From an uncultured Collinsella sp. (lineage in GTDB: Bacteria > Actinomycetota > Coriobacteriia > Coriobacteriales > Coriobacteriaceae): 64,000 nt of DNA. This document shows, one piece after another, positions 56,700-64,000 of the stretch. Each line of letters opens with the position of its first letter. Position 1 is the first letter of the stretch. Location: positions 74,385-138,384 of the forward strand of contig CALAMG010000014.1 of the NCBI GenBank assembly GCA_937925715.1, read 5' to 3'. The position numbers and the translations under genes were made by a program. The notes under the pieces are model-generated. The model was not told where the DNA came from. It was given only the letters and a program-made list of their open reading frames with translations, and ran no database searches.

Positions 56700-57910
56700 T
56701 GGGTATCGCCGATCACATCAAGAACGGAATATCGCGTCGCGGCTTTGTACTCGGTGGGGCTGCCGCGGGCGCTGCCACGGTGCTTGCCGGATGCTCGAAA
56801 AAAACGGGTACCAGCGATGATGCCGCCGGCGAGCCGCAGGTTATCAAGGACGATTCCAAAATCATCTCGATTACGGATGAGTATGAGGCTGTCGACATCG
56901 ATCTTGAGCCGGCGTCATCGTGGACGCTGCCTCTGGGTACGCTGCTGTACTACTGCGACGGCGATTACGCCGCGGCGATGATGGCGCCCGCATCGGCACT
57001 GCACGCCAACACACTCGGCGTGCTCAACCTGGGCGATGGCTCGCTTACCACATTAATCGAGGATCCTATCGAGGGCACGGGATACGCATTCTACGATGTC
57101 CGTGCCGGCGACGGCGTATTCGCGTGGGTTGAGATGAACTTTGCCAATTCATCGTGGAAGCTCTACGCTCAAAATCTGTCGGGCGCTTCGCTCTCTGGCG
57201 ACGTGGTTGAGCTCGATCGAGGTGGCAAGGACTATGATCCGCCCCTGTTCACGGCGTTCGGGTCATCAGTCATCTGGTATAAAATGCCTTCGGCAGGCGG
57301 CAATAAAACGAGTAGTGATTCGTTTTGCTATCGTCGCTCGCTTGATGAATCCAAGGCCGAGGTAATTTGGAAATCGACGGGCCGCTTTGCATCGGCCCCG
57401 CGCGCGAGCGACAGCATTTTGACCATCTCGCCGCGTGTCCGCAACGACGAGGGCGTCTACTACGGCATAACGGCAATCGATCTGACCGACGGCAACAACA
57501 CCAAACGTGCCCAGCTAGTTCTTCCCTCGTCAGTCTCGCCTTTCGAGGCCGTATATATGGGCGATACCTTCGTGTTTTCTATCGAGGCGACCTATAGTGG
57601 CGTGGGCAGCCTGGGCAACATGGGCACGTATATCGGTAATGAGGGAGGGCCGTATCTCTTCCTGTCCCGCGAGCCGCTTGCATGTGCGGCTGGCAAGAAG
57701 AATAAATACCTTGTTAAGGTACAGGCGTCGCATTTCCTGATCGACACCTCTGCCAAGACCTATGGCTCGCTGCTGTCGCCCGACCGCGCTTTGGAGTATG
57801 GCGATTATCCAGCTACGGCGGGAAAGTCGGACTCATTCCTTACGTACGCCACGGTGCGCAACAGCCAGGGTATACCAGAGACGGTCACTGCACGCCTATT
57901 CTCTCTTTAA
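56699..57910 (+). CDS. Tat-exported lipoprotein of unknown function
   Basis: 403 residues. Twin-arginine motif SRRGFVLGG at 12-20, hydrophobic Ala-rich stretch and lipobox LAGC with Cys32, so a membrane-anchored lipoprotein exported folded. The rest is beta-rich with WTLPLGTLLYYCDGDYAAAMMA and repeated blade-like strands, suggestive of a propeller, but no family is recognised. Coupled to the TSCPD gene (TAATG). Confidence 0.75.
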   Translation: MGIADHIKNGISRRGFVLGGAAAGAATVLAGCSKKTGTSDDAAGEPQVIKDDSKIISITDEYEAVDIDLEPASSWTLPLGTLLYYCDGDYAAAMMAPASALHANTLGVLNLGDGSLTTLIEDPIEGTGYAFYDVRAGDGVFAWVEMNFANSSWKLYAQNLSGASLSGDVVELDRGGKDYDPPLFTAFGSSVIWYKMPSAGGNKTSSDSFCYRRSLDESKAEVIWKSTGRFASAPRASDSILTISPRVRNDEGVYYGITAIDLTDGNNTKRAQLVLPSSVSPFEAVYMGDTFVFSIEATYSGVGSLGNMGTYIGNEGGPYLFLSREPLACAAGKKNKYLVKVQASHFLIDTSAKTYGSLLSPDRALEYGDYPATAGKSDSFLTYATVRNSQGIPETVTARLFSL

Positions 57911-57969
57911 GCTTAGAGGGGTTAAAAAGGCGCCAACAGGGGAATAAACGCGTTGTAATTGTGAGTACC

Positions 57970-58008
57970 GCCCGCCGAGCTGCCGCGTCATAGCGGCATC
58001 CGGCGGGC
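57970..58008 (+). terminator. Two-tier hairpin between lipoprotein and response regulator genes
   Basis: GCCCGCCG with CGGCGGGC outside and GCCGC with GCGGC inside. No T-run follows; it may be a terminator or a leader structure of the regulator gene. Confidence 0.45.
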
Positions 58009-58063
58009 TCAGGTGCGTTAAAATGGGCTTGTTCTTAGCTAATTGAGACAGGGGGGCCGTGTT

Positions 58064-58786
58064 ATGGCTTCAGATGCAAAAAAGATTCTGCTGGTCGAGG
58101 ATGAGAAGGCAATCCGTGACGCCGTCGCTGCCTATCTCGAGCGCGAAGGCTACTGGGTTGTGGGCGTCGGCGACGGTCAGTCCGCGATCGAGGAGTTCGA
58201 GAAGCATCAGTTCGACCTGGTCGTGCTCGACCTTATGCTCCCCAAGATTCCCGGCGAGCGCGTTTGCCGCACCATTCGCGATACCTCGGATGTCCCCATC
58301 ATCATGCTGACGGCTAAGGGCGAGATCGAGGACCGTATTATCGGTCTTGAGCTCGGCGCCGATGACTATCTGATTAAGCCGTTCTCGCCGCGCGAGCTCG
58401 TCGCCCGCGTTCGTGCTCTGTTCCGCCGTGCCCATCAGGCCGACGAGCCCGCCGTCGAGGTGCTCGACTTCGGCGATCTGGTCATCGATATCTCGGGCCA
58501 CAAGATCTTGGTCGAGGGCAAGGAAGTTGATCTGACGGCTTCCGAGTTTAAGCTGCTCACCACGCTTGCCCGCCATCCCGGCCGTGTGTATAACCGCATG
58601 GAGCTGGTCGAGAAAGTGCTCGGGTATGACTTTGAGGGCTATGAGCGCACCATCGATAGCCACGTGAAGAATCTTCGCGCCAAGCTGGGCGATGATCCCA
58701 AGAAGCCCAAGTGGCTCTACACCGTCCATGGTGTCGGCTATCGCTTCGAGGCTCCGGCCAAGACCGATAAGTCGGACGAGAAATAG
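58064..58786 (+). CDS. OmpR/PhoB-family response regulator
   Basis: 240 residues from the ATG at 58064. Receiver domain with Asp13-Glu14 acidic pair (VEDE), phospho-acceptor Asp56 in VVLDLMLP, Thr and Lys in ITMLTAKG-like MLTAKG and LIKPFS. Winged-helix output domain with GYERTIDSHVKNLRAKLGDD. Paired with the sensor kinase 11 bases downstream. The signal and targets are unknown. Confidence 0.93.
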   Translation: MASDAKKILLVEDEKAIRDAVAAYLEREGYWVVGVGDGQSAIEEFEKHQFDLVVLDLMLPKIPGERVCRTIRDTSDVPIIMLTAKGEIEDRIIGLELGADDYLIKPFSPRELVARVRALFRRAHQADEPAVEVLDFGDLVIDISGHKILVEGKEVDLTASEFKLLTTLARHPGRVYNRMELVEKVLGYDFEGYERTIDSHVKNLRAKLGDDPKKPKWLYTVHGVGYRFEAPAKTDKSDEK

Positions 58787-58797
58787 GGAAATCACAT

Positions 58798-60363
58798 ATG
58801 ACACCTGCGCGCTTTGAAATCGGACAAAAGCACAAGCAGGAGAGCGAGGCGGGTTCCAAGGCTAGTTGGAACACGCCTCGTTCCGATTCACGGCCAACGA
58901 TGAGCTATCCCTCGCGCATGGCACTTGCTTTTGCTCTGACATCGCTCATGACGGTATTGGTGCTGGTGGGCGTTGTCTCTGTTGTGTGGGGCACGGTCTT
59001 TTCGGATTACACACGCTCCAATATCGTCGAAATCGCAAATTCCGCTGCCGAGAAGTTGGCAACCTCATATGAGGAAAACGGCTCTTGGACCGCGGGAGAA
59101 CTGCGCACGGTCGCAACGTCGAGTTTGGTTTCCGACGATCTGGGTATGCAGGTCGTCAATAAAAAGGGCGTGATCGTTTATGACGATTCCTGGCCCTCGG
59201 CAAGCGCCACCGCCGATGTACGCGAAAACCAGGCTACGACCGACGACACGAGCGGCAAGAGGGCATCGCATAGTCCGGTCTCGTCTGCTCCAACCGACTC
59301 CGATAGCGTTGCTAACGTCGAGATTGTAACGTCTTCCGGCGAGCATGTCGGACAGGTAAAGCTGTGGGCCATCGGCTCCGACGCTCTGCTCACCAAGGCG
59401 GACTCTGCGTTTAGGGAGAAGACCTTTAACGCCATGGCCCTCGCCGCGGTTGTTGCAATTTGCATTTCGGTCGTTATCGGATCGCTCGTGTCGCGCATGC
59501 TCACCAAGCCGATTCATCGCATCACCAGTACCGCAAAGCAAATCCGTGACGGCGACCTGTCGGCTCGCACGGGACTGCGCGGTGATGACGAGATCGATCA
59601 GCTGGGTGAGACCTTCGATGAGATGGCCACTTCTCTCGAGAAGGATATGAAACACGAGAAGCGCCTGACCTCAGACGTTGCACACGAGCTTCGCACGCCG
59701 CTTATGGCCATGCTCGCAACGGTCGAGGCCATGCAGGATGGCGTGTATCCCACCGACGATGAGCATTTGGAGACCGTTGCTTCCGAGACGCGTCGCTTGG
59801 CTCGTCTGGTGCAGCAGATGCTCGACCTGTCGCGCATGGAAAACAGCGCGGCTCCGCTCAACCTTGAGCCGGTGGACATGGTTCCTTTCGTGCGTTCCAT
59901 CGTCAATGCCCAGGAGCGCCTGTTTGTCGACCGCGATCTGCGCCTGCGTTTTGCGGACGAGACCCAGGGTCACGACGATGTCGTCGAGGCCGATCCCGAC
60001 ATGATCACGCAATGTGTTATCAACCTCATGAGCAACGCCATGCGCTACACCCCCGAGGGCGGTTGGGTCGTGGTGTCGGTGCTCAGTGACCGCAAGCACG
60101 TCAGCATTGCCGTTTCTGATACCGGTATCGGTATTGCCAAGGACGATCTGTCGCGTATTTTCGGACGATTTTGGCGCGCCGATGCCAGCCGCGCCCGCGA
60201 AGCCGGCGGCCTGGGCGTTGGCCTCGCCGTGACCAAGCAGATCGTCGAGCGTCACCATGGCTACATATCCGTGGAGTCGGAGCTTGGAAAGGGTACGACT
60301 TTTACAATTCATCTGCCCCGCGAGCACACGACAGACGCGGCATCTACTACAATGGAGCACTAG
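58798..60363 (+). CDS. Membrane sensor histidine kinase
   Basis: 521 residues. About 40 cytoplasmic residues, a membrane helix at 41-65, an extracytoplasmic loop of ~145 residues, a second helix at ~211-233, HAMP, HisKA with the phospho-acceptor His at ~297 in VAHELRTPLMAML, and the ATPase domain with N-box CVINLMSNAMRYTP, G1 DTGIGIAKDDL and G2 GGLGVGLAVTKQI. Works with the regulator before it. Confidence 0.93.
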   Translation: MTPARFEIGQKHKQESEAGSKASWNTPRSDSRPTMSYPSRMALAFALTSLMTVLVLVGVVSVVWGTVFSDYTRSNIVEIANSAAEKLATSYEENGSWTAGELRTVATSSLVSDDLGMQVVNKKGVIVYDDSWPSASATADVRENQATTDDTSGKRASHSPVSSAPTDSDSVANVEIVTSSGEHVGQVKLWAIGSDALLTKADSAFREKTFNAMALAAVVAICISVVIGSLVSRMLTKPIHRITSTAKQIRDGDLSARTGLRGDDEIDQLGETFDEMATSLEKDMKHEKRLTSDVAHELRTPLMAMLATVEAMQDGVYPTDDEHLETVASETRRLARLVQQMLDLSRMENSAAPLNLEPVDMVPFVRSIVNAQERLFVDRDLRLRFADETQGHDDVVEADPDMITQCVINLMSNAMRYTPEGGWVVVSVLSDRKHVSIAVSDTGIGIAKDDLSRIFGRFWRADASRAREAGGLGVGLAVTKQIVERHHGYISVESELGKGTTFTIHLPREHTTDAASTTMEH

Positions 60364-60472
60364 CTTTTCGCTATTCGGTGAAGGAGGGGCCGCGTCCCTG
60401 CCGCTCCGAGTTTGCGAAAACATGCGGGAAAGAACCCGCATTTCTGTCGTATTTAGGTAAGGAGTGACTCAC

Positions 60473-61360
60473 GTGACAACGATGGAGCGTCGTCCGGATT
60501 CCCGTGGCAAGGTTCGTGATATTTACGATGCCGGTGAAAACCTGCTGATGGTCGCCACCGACCGCATTTCTGCGTTTGACTTCATTCTTCCCGACGAGAT
60601 TCCGTTTAAGGGAGAGGTACTCAATCGCATCTCGGCATTCTGGTTCGATAAGTTTGCCGACATCGTCCCCAACCATCTCGTTTCCATCGACCCGGCGGAT
60701 TTCCCCGAGGAGTTTGCTGAGTATCGTGACTACCTCGCTGGCCGCGCCATGCTGGTTAAGAAGGCCCAGACGATTCCTATCGAGTGCATCGTCCGCGGCT
60801 ATCTGACCGGTTCGGGCAAGAAGACCTACGACGAGAACGGCACCGTCTGCGGCATCCAGCTGCCTGAGGGCCTGACCGAGGCTTCCAAGCTTCCTGAGCC
60901 GCTGTTCACGCCGTCCACGAAGGCCGAGATCGGTGACCACGACGAGAACATCTCGTTTGAGCGTTGCTGCGAGATCGTGGGCGAGGACATCGCCACGCAG
61001 ATTCGTGACCTTTCCCTCAAGATCTACAAGGCTGCCGCCGAGTACGCCGCGACCCGTGGCATCATCATTGCCGACACCAAGTTCGAGTTTGGTGTTATTG
61101 ATGGCAAGGTCACGCTGATCGACGAGTGCCTCACGCCCGACTCCAGCCGTTTCTGGCCTGCTGCCAGCTACGAGGAGGGCAAGATCCAGCCTAGCTACGA
61201 CAAGCAATTCGTCCGCAATTGGCTCAAGGCCAACTGGGATATGACGGGGGAGACCCCGCACCTGCCCGCCGAGGTCATCGATGGCACGTCCGAGCGCTAT
61301 CGCGAGGCCTTCCAGATCATCACGGGCTCCCAGTTCACAAGCATGAAGGAGAACGCATAA
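60473..61360 (+). CDS. purC: SAICAR synthetase
   Basis: 295 residues from a GTG at 60473, eight bases behind AAGGAG (another GTG at 60464 is too close). Signature RGKVRDIYDAGENLLMVATDRISAFD is spread over 11-36, with CIVRGYLTGSGKKTY and GIIIADTKFEFG. Ligates CAIR and aspartate with ATP. A small hairpin (60422-60441, ATGCGGG/CCCGCAT) lies in the leader. Confidence 0.96.
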   Translation: MTTMERRPDSRGKVRDIYDAGENLLMVATDRISAFDFILPDEIPFKGEVLNRISAFWFDKFADIVPNHLVSIDPADFPEEFAEYRDYLAGRAMLVKKAQTIPIECIVRGYLTGSGKKTYDENGTVCGIQLPEGLTEASKLPEPLFTPSTKAEIGDHDENISFERCCEIVGEDIATQIRDLSLKIYKAAAEYAATRGIIIADTKFEFGVIDGKVTLIDECLTPDSSRFWPAASYEEGKIQPSYDKQFVRNWLKANWDMTGETPHLPAEVIDGTSERYREAFQIITGSQFTSMKENA

Positions 61361-61936
61361 GTGAGTACCCGTAGCGCCACGAACAAGCGCACGCAATCCC
61401 ACGAAGTTACCGGGGTTGCGCGCAAGTCTGCCGCATCTGCTAAGCCCGCCCGCCAAGCAGCGAGCTCCGTTCGCGTCGTGCCGGCTTCGTCTAAGGCACG
61501 CCGCAAAGAGCTCGAGAAGGGCGAGAACCTCGAGGGCCTCTCTAAAGAGGAGAAGCGCGCCCGCAAGGCCAAGCAGCGCGCCAAGGAGGACCGCATCTAT
61601 ACGGTGTCGAATATCCTCCTCAAGCAGGACGAGGACTACACCAAGCGCCGTCGCATCTGGTGGATTGTGCTCGCCATTGGCATGGTGCTCGTCGTGGCAA
61701 TTTGGGCCTCGCTGTACTTCGCTCCCGCTGGCATGGTGTCCAGCCCTGTCCAGATGGTCGGCATCGTTTTGTCCTATGTCATCATCCTAGGTGACTTTAT
61801 CTACGACTTCGCTCGTATTCGTCCCTTGCGCAACATGTACCGCGCGCAGGCCGAGGGCATGTCCGAGAACAAGCTCAACGCTCTTATTGAGCGCGCGGCT
61901 GCCGAGGAGGACCAGAAGGACTCCAAGAAGAAGTAG
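61361..61936 (+). CDS. Two-helix membrane protein with basic N terminus
   Basis: 191 residues from a GTG directly after the purC stop. Residues 1-100 are very basic and Ala/Ser-rich, then two hydrophobic helices (IWWIVLAIGMVLVVAIWASLY and VQMVGIVLSYVIILGDFIY) and a charged tail (EDQKDSKKK). Function unknown. Confidence 0.7.
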   Translation: MSTRSATNKRTQSHEVTGVARKSAASAKPARQAASSVRVVPASSKARRKELEKGENLEGLSKEEKRARKAKQRAKEDRIYTVSNILLKQDEDYTKRRRIWWIVLAIGMVLVVAIWASLYFAPAGMVSSPVQMVGIVLSYVIILGDFIYDFARIRPLRNMYRAQAEGMSENKLNALIERAAAEEDQKDSKKK

Positions 61937-61966
61937 CGTTTGCATACATACTTATCGCTAAGATAT

Positions 61967-61997
61967 AAGGCGCGTCGTTTTTGCGGCGCGCCTTTTT
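61967..61997 (+). terminator. Intrinsic terminator of the purC transcript
   Basis: AAGGCGCGTCG and CGGCGCGCCTT pair (one G-U) around TTTTTG, followed by TTTTTACTG. Confidence 0.9.
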
Positions 61998-62025
61998 ACT
62001 GTTCTATAGATAGATGGAGTGGCAC

Positions 62026-63306
62026 ATGATTCGAGCTGCCCTGACGGTCGAAGAGGCTCTGGAGGGCATGAAGGCCCTGGAGCCCAAGATTAAAAACTAC
62101 GCGCGCCTGGTCGTCCGCAAGGGCGTAAACGTCAAGCCCGGCCAGGAGGTCGTCGTTCAGTCTCCGGTCGAGTGCGCGCCGTTTGCGCGCGTGGTGGTCG
62201 CGGAGGCCTATGCTGCCGGCGCCGGCCACGTGACGGTCATTTGGGCCGATGATGCCGTGACGAGGCTCACGTACGAGCATGTCGAGAAAAGCTATTTTGA
62301 GCAGACGCCCGAGTGGAAGCGCATGCAGCTGGATTCCTTGGCCCAGGATGGTGCCTGCTTTGTCTTTATCGAGGGTGCGGATCCTGCGGCCCTCAAGGGC
62401 ATCGATCCAGCCAAGCCGGCCGCGGCATCAAAGGCGAGGAATACGCAATGCAAAGTTTTCCGCCGTGGACTGGATTACAACATCAATCCGTGGTGCATCG
62501 CCGGCGCTCCGGTCGTGGCTTGGGCGCACGAGGTGTTCCCGGGAGACGCCGATGAGGTTGCAATCTATAAGCTGTGGAATGCGATTCTGCACACCGCGCG
62601 CGCCGATGGCCAGGACCCAGAGAGCGACTGGGAACTCCATGACGCCGCATTCGAAAAGAATCTGCGTTTCCTGAACGACAATCGTTTCGACTACCTGCAT
62701 TACAACGCAGCAAATGGAACCGATCTGACGATTGGCATGACGAAAGGTCACGAGTGGGCCGGCGGCAAGGGCAAGACGCCCGATGGGCACCCCTTCTTCC
62801 CCAACATTCCCACCGAGGAAGTCTTCACTTCGCCCGATCGCATGCGCGCCGACGGTATCGTGTACTCGGCCATGCCGCTCATCCATCACGGCAATAAGGT
62901 CGAAGATTTTTGGATTAAGTTCGAGGGCGGCCGCGTGGTGGACTACGACGCCCGCGTGGGCAAGGCAACGCTCGCAAGTATCATCGATACTGACGAGGGC
63001 GCTGCTCACCTGGGAGAGGTCGCGCTCATTTCCAAGAACACGCCGATCCGCGAAAGTGGTGTTCTGTTCTACGATACGCTCTATGACGAGAACGCTAGCT
63101 GCCATCTCGCGCTAGGTGTCGGTTTCCCCGAATGCATCGAGGGTGGGTATGACATGTCCAAGGAGGAGCTCCTGGAGCATGGCGTTAACGTCTCGAGCAC
63201 GCACGTCGATTTTATGATCGGCACGGACGACATCGATATTACGGGCATTACGCCTGATGGACGTGAAGTTGTGATTTTCCAGAACGGCCAATGGAGTTGG
63301 GAATAG
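62026..63306 (+). CDS. M29-family aminopeptidase
   Basis: 426 residues from the ATG at 62026 (GGAG 6 bases upstream; another ATG at 62014 contains that site). Thermophilic-type aminopeptidase with YARLVVRKGVNVKPGQEVVV, TDLTIGMTKGHEWAGG, NIPTEEVFTSPDRMRADG, and the metal-site stretch LGEVALI...YDTLYDENASCHLALG, ending with HVDFMIGTDDIDITG. Two metal ions; releases N-terminal residues. Confidence 0.93.
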   Translation: MIRAALTVEEALEGMKALEPKIKNYARLVVRKGVNVKPGQEVVVQSPVECAPFARVVVAEAYAAGAGHVTVIWADDAVTRLTYEHVEKSYFEQTPEWKRMQLDSLAQDGACFVFIEGADPAALKGIDPAKPAAASKARNTQCKVFRRGLDYNINPWCIAGAPVVAWAHEVFPGDADEVAIYKLWNAILHTARADGQDPESDWELHDAAFEKNLRFLNDNRFDYLHYNAANGTDLTIGMTKGHEWAGGKGKTPDGHPFFPNIPTEEVFTSPDRMRADGIVYSAMPLIHHGNKVEDFWIKFEGGRVVDYDARVGKATLASIIDTDEGAAHLGEVALISKNTPIRESGVLFYDTLYDENASCHLALGVGFPECIEGGYDMSKEELLEHGVNVSSTHVDFMIGTDDIDITGITPDGREVVIFQNGQWSWE

Positions 63307-63325
63307 TCCCAGACCGTGGTACAAT
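63297..63325 (+). promoter_or_regulatory. Promoter of tRNA-Lys
   Basis: TTGGGA and TACAAT with a 17-base spacer; the -35 lies in the last codons of the aminopeptidase gene. The tRNA starts 10 bases after the -10 box. Confidence 0.6.
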
Positions 63326-63334
63326 GCCACCCGC

Positions 63335-63407
63335 GGGCCGTTAGCTCAGCTGGCAGAGCAGGGGACTTTTAATCCCAAGGTCCAGGGTTCGAACCCCTGA
63401 CGGCCCA
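63335..63407 (+). tRNA. tRNA-Lys, anticodon TTT
   Basis: 73 bases to the discriminator A. Acceptor GGGCCGT pairs with ACGGCCC; TTT in GACTTTTAATC; T-arm CAGGGTTCGAACCCCTG. The next bases are CCC, so the CCA is not encoded, unlike the other tRNAs here. Its 3' end is repeated at 63570. Confidence 0.95.
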
Positions 63408-63478
63408 CCCAAAGATTGTTGAGACGGTCAACTTCGGTTGGCCGTCTTTTTTGTCGCCCTTTCATGGGTTCGAACCCG
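63391..63478 (+). repeat. Direct repeat copy 1: tRNA-Lys 3' end and terminator
   Basis: From GAACCCCTGACGGCCCACC through a terminator to GGGTTCGAACCCG. Copy 2 at 63570-63658 is the same apart from one extra T. Within it, GACGGTCAAC-TTCG-GTTGGCCGTC (63422-63445) and a T-run form the tRNA terminator. Confidence 0.92.
63422..63452 (+). terminator. Intrinsic terminator behind tRNA-Lys
   Basis: UUCG-capped hairpin with arms AGACGG...CCGTCT and TTTTTT; repeated in copy 2 at about 63601-63632. Confidence 0.9.
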
Positions 63479-63569
63479 TCGGGGCGCGGAGCTGAGTAAA
63501 CGCGTGAGCGTTTGCCAGCGCAGCGCGCAAGGCGCGAAAGCGCCGCAGCGGCCGCCTGCGAAGCAGGCT
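63479..63569. repeat. Hairpin tract between the two tRNA-Lys 3'-end copies
   Basis: 91 bases with AAACGC-GTGA-GCGTTT, GGCGC-GAAA-GCGCC and GCCTGC-GAA-GCAGGC. The order and the small GAA-type loops mirror the tract behind tRNA-Gly. Confidence 0.8.
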
Positions 63570-63658
63570 GAACCCCTGACGGCCCACCCAAAGATTGTTG
63601 AGACGGTCAACTTCGGTTGGCCGTCTTTTTTTGTCGCCCTTTCATGGGTTCGAACCCG
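63570..63658 (+). repeat. Direct repeat copy 2: tRNA-Lys 3' end and terminator
   Basis: Starts GAACCCCTGACGGCCCACC and ends GGGTTCGAACCCG like copy 1, 179 bases further on. There is no tRNA 5' half in front of it. Confidence 0.92.
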
Positions 63659-63849
63659 AACTTCTCTATATATAAGAACGCTTGGCGAACAAAACCCGCC
63701 TTTTACCGATGGGAAACAAATAGCTGATGCCTTTGGAGTAAAGTAGCGCACCAGAGATGACCGATGTCTCAATACTCATAAAACAGCTGGTCATCGCCAA
63801 TATCAGAAGCCAATGCTTCAGTTTTAACCTTAGTGATGCGACTGAGGGA

Positions 63850-64000
63850 CCTATTCATTTGTGAACAAAATATGGAGTGCGCGATTCCCGCCCCCGGCGC
63901 CCCTCCGGTCTGGCAATATATCTCCTTGCCGCGCGGCCCGGTCGGACCGGATCAGCCGCGGGGCGTGCACCTTGAGAACCGGATACTGCGAGGATGGACA
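63850..64000 (+). other. Probable rRNA operon leader or spacer (cut by window edge)
   Basis: GC-rich hairpin CCGGTC-GGACCGG and the stretch CACCTTGAGAACCGGATAC resemble the conserved CTTGAGAAC-xxx-ATA segment found ahead of 16S and 23S genes. The gene itself would begin past the edge. 63660-63849 holds nothing else I recognise. Confidence 0.4.

Overview
The window looks like a chromosomal segment around the replication origin of a high-GC Gram-positive bacterium of the class Coriobacteriia, most likely Collinsella or a close relative. Pointers are a GC-rich genome with strong third-position GC bias, actinobacterial-style paired WYL regulators, an origin region with dnaA-dnaN-recF-dciA-gyrB-gyrA on one side and rpmH-rnpA-yidD-yidC-jag-rsmG-parA-parB on the other, and an LPxTG thioester surface protein. 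The genus is an inference; no 16S gene lies inside the window.

Layout. 1-5.4 kb: start of a mannose-class PTS IIB gene with a 38-bp perfect palindrome upstream, then carAB (pyrimidine/arginine) with a PyrR-type stem-loop against the carA ribosome binding site. 5.4-15.2 kb, minus strand: a membrane protein, an ABC exporter, a Nudix hydrolase, purD, purA, dnaB and the rpsF-ssb-rpsR-rplI cluster. 15.7-17.3 kb: two tRNA-Ser genes, then a PD-(D/E)XK-type nuclease gene enclosed by inverted, self-palindromic repeats. 17.4-22.8 kb: a TRIC-type channel, a bactofilin-like envelope protein, typA, two unknowns and a bifunctional nuclease. 22.9-23.5 kb: tRNA-Ile, tRNA-Ala, tRNA-Ile, then a long near-perfect palindrome. 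23.5-34.6 kb, minus strand: gyrA, gyrB, dciA, recF, dnaN, dnaA and a GHKL-ATPase/winged-helix fusion. The origin is placed at about 34.6-34.8 kb, where gene orientation flips; three exact copies of a 14-bp DnaA-box-like sequence flank dnaA and its upstream gene. 34.9-39.9 kb, plus strand: rpmH to parB and a small membrane protein, with three perfect parS sites spaced exactly 39 bp.

40-47 kb: rlmN, ddl, an exonuclease-DinG helicase and two WYL regulators (PafBC-like). 47-54 kb: a very long M28-peptidase-like membrane protein split by an acidic low-complexity insert, and a large SpaA/Cna-B adhesin with a thioester domain. 54.4-63.7 kb: tRNA-Gly, purB, a TSCPD protein, a Tat lipoprotein, a two-component system, purC, a membrane protein, an M29 aminopeptidase and tRNA-Lys. 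The last ~150 bases resemble the leader or spacer of an rRNA operon.

The most unusual material is non-coding: (i) the nuclease gene bounded by 80-bp inverted palindromic repeats; (ii) the segments behind tRNA-Gly and tRNA-Lys, where the 3' end of the tRNA is duplicated around a short tract of hairpins, with a similar skeleton at both loci; (iii) the 142-bp palindrome near the tRNA-Ile promoter; and (iv) the uncharacterised ATPase gene sitting directly at the origin.
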